Positions 63,209-64,000 of a DNA stretch of 64,000 nt are shown here, in pieces (within the stretch, counting starts at the first letter, position 1; every line of letters starts with the position of its first letter). The DNA is from RAM1 sp050247515 (GTDB taxonomy: Bacteria > Pseudomonadota > Gammaproteobacteria > Burkholderiales > Burkholderiaceae_C): positions 124,001 through 188,000 of the forward strand of contig JBFWUB010000006.1 of the NCBI GenBank assembly GCA_050247515.1, in the 5' to 3' direction. The translations under genes were made by a program, and so were the position numbers. Under the pieces are notes generated by a model. The model was not told the DNA's origin. It was given only the letters and a program-made list of their open reading frames with translations, and made no database searches.

Positions 63209-63628
63209 ATGTCCAACATCGACGAACTCAAAAGCACGGGTCTGAAGGCCACGCTGCCGCGGCTGAAAATCCTCGACGTTTTCCAGAAGGGTGCCCAGCG
63301 CCATATGACGGCCGAGGACGTGTTCCGCGTGCTGCTGGTGGAGCGCTCCGACATCGGCCTGGCCACGGTGTACCGCGTGCTCACGCAGTTCGAGCAGGCC
63401 GGCATCCTGAGCCGCAGCCATTTCGAGAGCGGCAAGGCAGTTTACGAGCTGAACGAAGGCCAGCACCATGACCACCTGGTGTGCACGTCGTGCGGGCGGG
63501 TCGAGGAGTTTTACGACGCCGAGATCGAAAAGCGCCAGCAGATCGTCTCCAAGGCCAAGGGCTGGATCCTGCAGGACCACGCCATGTCCCTCTACGGCCT
63601 GTGCGCAACGTGTTCAGCGAATAAATAG
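63209..63628 (+). CDS. fur: Ferric uptake regulator Fur
   Basis: 139 residues. The winged helix holds LKATLPRLKILDVFQ, AEDVFRVLLVE and ATVYRVLTQFEQAGI; the metal region has HHDHLVC and Cys pairs CTSCG and CATC. It represses iron uptake genes with Fe2+. It reads away from bamE, as is normal. The intron ends 65 bases upstream, so its promoter region has also been changed. GC-rich self-complementary sequence (63169-63192) lies before it. Confidence 0.97.
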   Translation: MSNIDELKSTGLKATLPRLKILDVFQKGAQRHMTAEDVFRVLLVERSDIGLATVYRVLTQFEQAGILSRSHFESGKAVYELNEGQHHDHLVCTSCGRVEEFYDAEIEKRQQIVSKAKGWILQDHAMSLYGLCATCSANK

Positions 63629-63646
63629 CCTCAGTGATTCCAGTGG

Positions 63647-63720
63647 CCACCGCGGAACCGGCTTCGCCGGGCCGCTGGTGGCGCCCCCTTGAGGGGGGAG
63701 CGCCGAAGGCGCTTCGGGGG
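63647..63720 (-). repeat. Triple-hairpin dispersed repeat, copy D
   Basis: Stem 1 CCACC-GCGG .. CCGC-T-GGTGG with inner CCGGC/GCCGG, stem 2 CCCCC/GGGGG with loop TTGA, stem 3 GCGCC/GGCGC with loop GAA, then GGGGG. It lies between convergent fur and hprK; its GGGGG end is 2 bases from the hprK stop. Confidence 0.88.
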
Positions 63721-63722
63721 TG

Positions 63723-64000
63723 CTACCCATTTTCCATTGCTTTGCGGTGGCGCTCTACAAACTCTTGATAGGTGTCTACTCCGCGCAATTGCAGGATGGT
63801 GTTGCGCACCGCGGCTTCGACCAGCACGGCAATGTTGCGCCCGGCCACCACCTGGATCACCGCCTTGCGCACCGGGATGCCCAGCACGTCCTGGGTGAGC
63901 GGCTCATAGGGCAGGCGTTCGTACTCGCGCTCCAGCGTCTCGCGGCGCACCAGATGCACGATGAGCTTCAGGCGCATCTTGCGGCGAACCGCCGTCTCGC
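63723..64000 (-). CDS. hprK: HPr kinase/phosphorylase, C-terminal part
   Basis: The last 91 codons of hprK; the start is beyond the window edge. The C-terminal blocks LIVHLVRRE, LTQDVLGIPVRKAVIQVVAGRNIAVLVE and GVDTYQEFVERHR are diagnostic. HprK phosphorylates HPr (PTS signalling). The apparent ATG at 63977 is internal, since the frame continues upstream as ETAVRRK. In this group hprK is normally close to rpoN/ptsN, but rpoN is over 50 kb away in this window. Confidence 0.93.
   Translation of the reverse strand, partial: ETAVRRKMRLKLIVHLVRRETLEREYERLPYEPLTQDVLGIPVRKAVIQVVAGRNIAVLVEAAVRNTILQLRGVDTYQEFVERHRKAMENG

Overview
The window looks like chromosome of a GC-rich betaproteobacterium of the order Burkholderiales, most likely Comamonadaceae. 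I infer this from the housekeeping gene order fur | bamE-dapB-exbB-exbD-leuS-lptE-holA-proA-gshA, the cluster argS-SPOR-dsbA-lptA-lptB-rpoN, the Bug-type solute receptor, the many LysR regulators, and short promoters with TACAAT -10 boxes. No species name can be given from the sequence alone. No tRNA, rRNA or CRISPR array was seen.

Layout. 1-1 kb: tail of a Pro/Ala-rich protein and a parDE toxin-antitoxin pair with its own palindromic operator. 1-9 kb: accessory metabolism (Acg-type flavoprotein, Rossmann epimerase, LysR, SnoaL-like protein, a fluoroacetate/haloacetate-type dehalogenase, FMN glutamate-synthase-like protein, PIN-domain protein, THUMP RNA methyltransferase, hydroxyisobutyrate-dehydrogenase-like protein). 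9.8-16 kb: core envelope and information genes on the minus strand (argS, SPOR, dsbA, lptA, lptB, rpoN). 16-26.4 kb: psiF-like gene, a Fic protein with a substituted catalytic His and a palindrome at its promoter, a CoA-transferase/HMG-CoA-lyase cluster under a divergent IclR regulator, an aminotransferase, an L-2-haloacid dehalogenase and malate synthase G. 26.4-36.7 kb: a type I restriction-modification island, hsdM-hsdS-(truncated AlbA_2)-DUF4062-AlbA_2 ATPase-hsdR-YgjP-like metalloprotease, overlapping end to end in one direction. 36.7-46 kb: transport and catabolism (LysR, N-formylglutamate amidohydrolase, Bug receptor, TonB-dependent receptor, MFS pump, class II amidotransferase). 46-60 kb: glutathione synthesis (gshB, gshA), benE, ridA, kup, and the long essential bamE-to-gshA gene string. 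60.3-63.1 kb: a complete group II intron with an RT/maturase/HNH protein. 63.2-64 kb: fur and the 3' part of hprK.

Three points stand out. First, a roughly 75-bp element of three successive hairpins occurs four times (46982, 50788, 58197, 63647), always in the same orientation, with the same end against the 3' end of a minus-strand gene. Differences between copies are compensated across the stems, so it looks like a selected RNA structure; in two places it supplies the C-terminus of a protein. Second, the group II intron sits between fur and bamE, just downstream of a TACAAT box, so the nine-gene string that starts with bamE (bamE, lptE, leuS, dapB and others) probably depends on splicing, on an intron-borne promoter, or on other promoters. 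Third, the DUF4062/AlbA_2 pair lies inside a type I R-M operon beside a truncated AlbA_2 gene, which suggests replacement of one accessory defence module by another.

Coordinates follow the starts I judged best from ribosome-binding sites, signal peptides, overlaps and family alignment from memory. No database search was possible, so family names are recognition calls.
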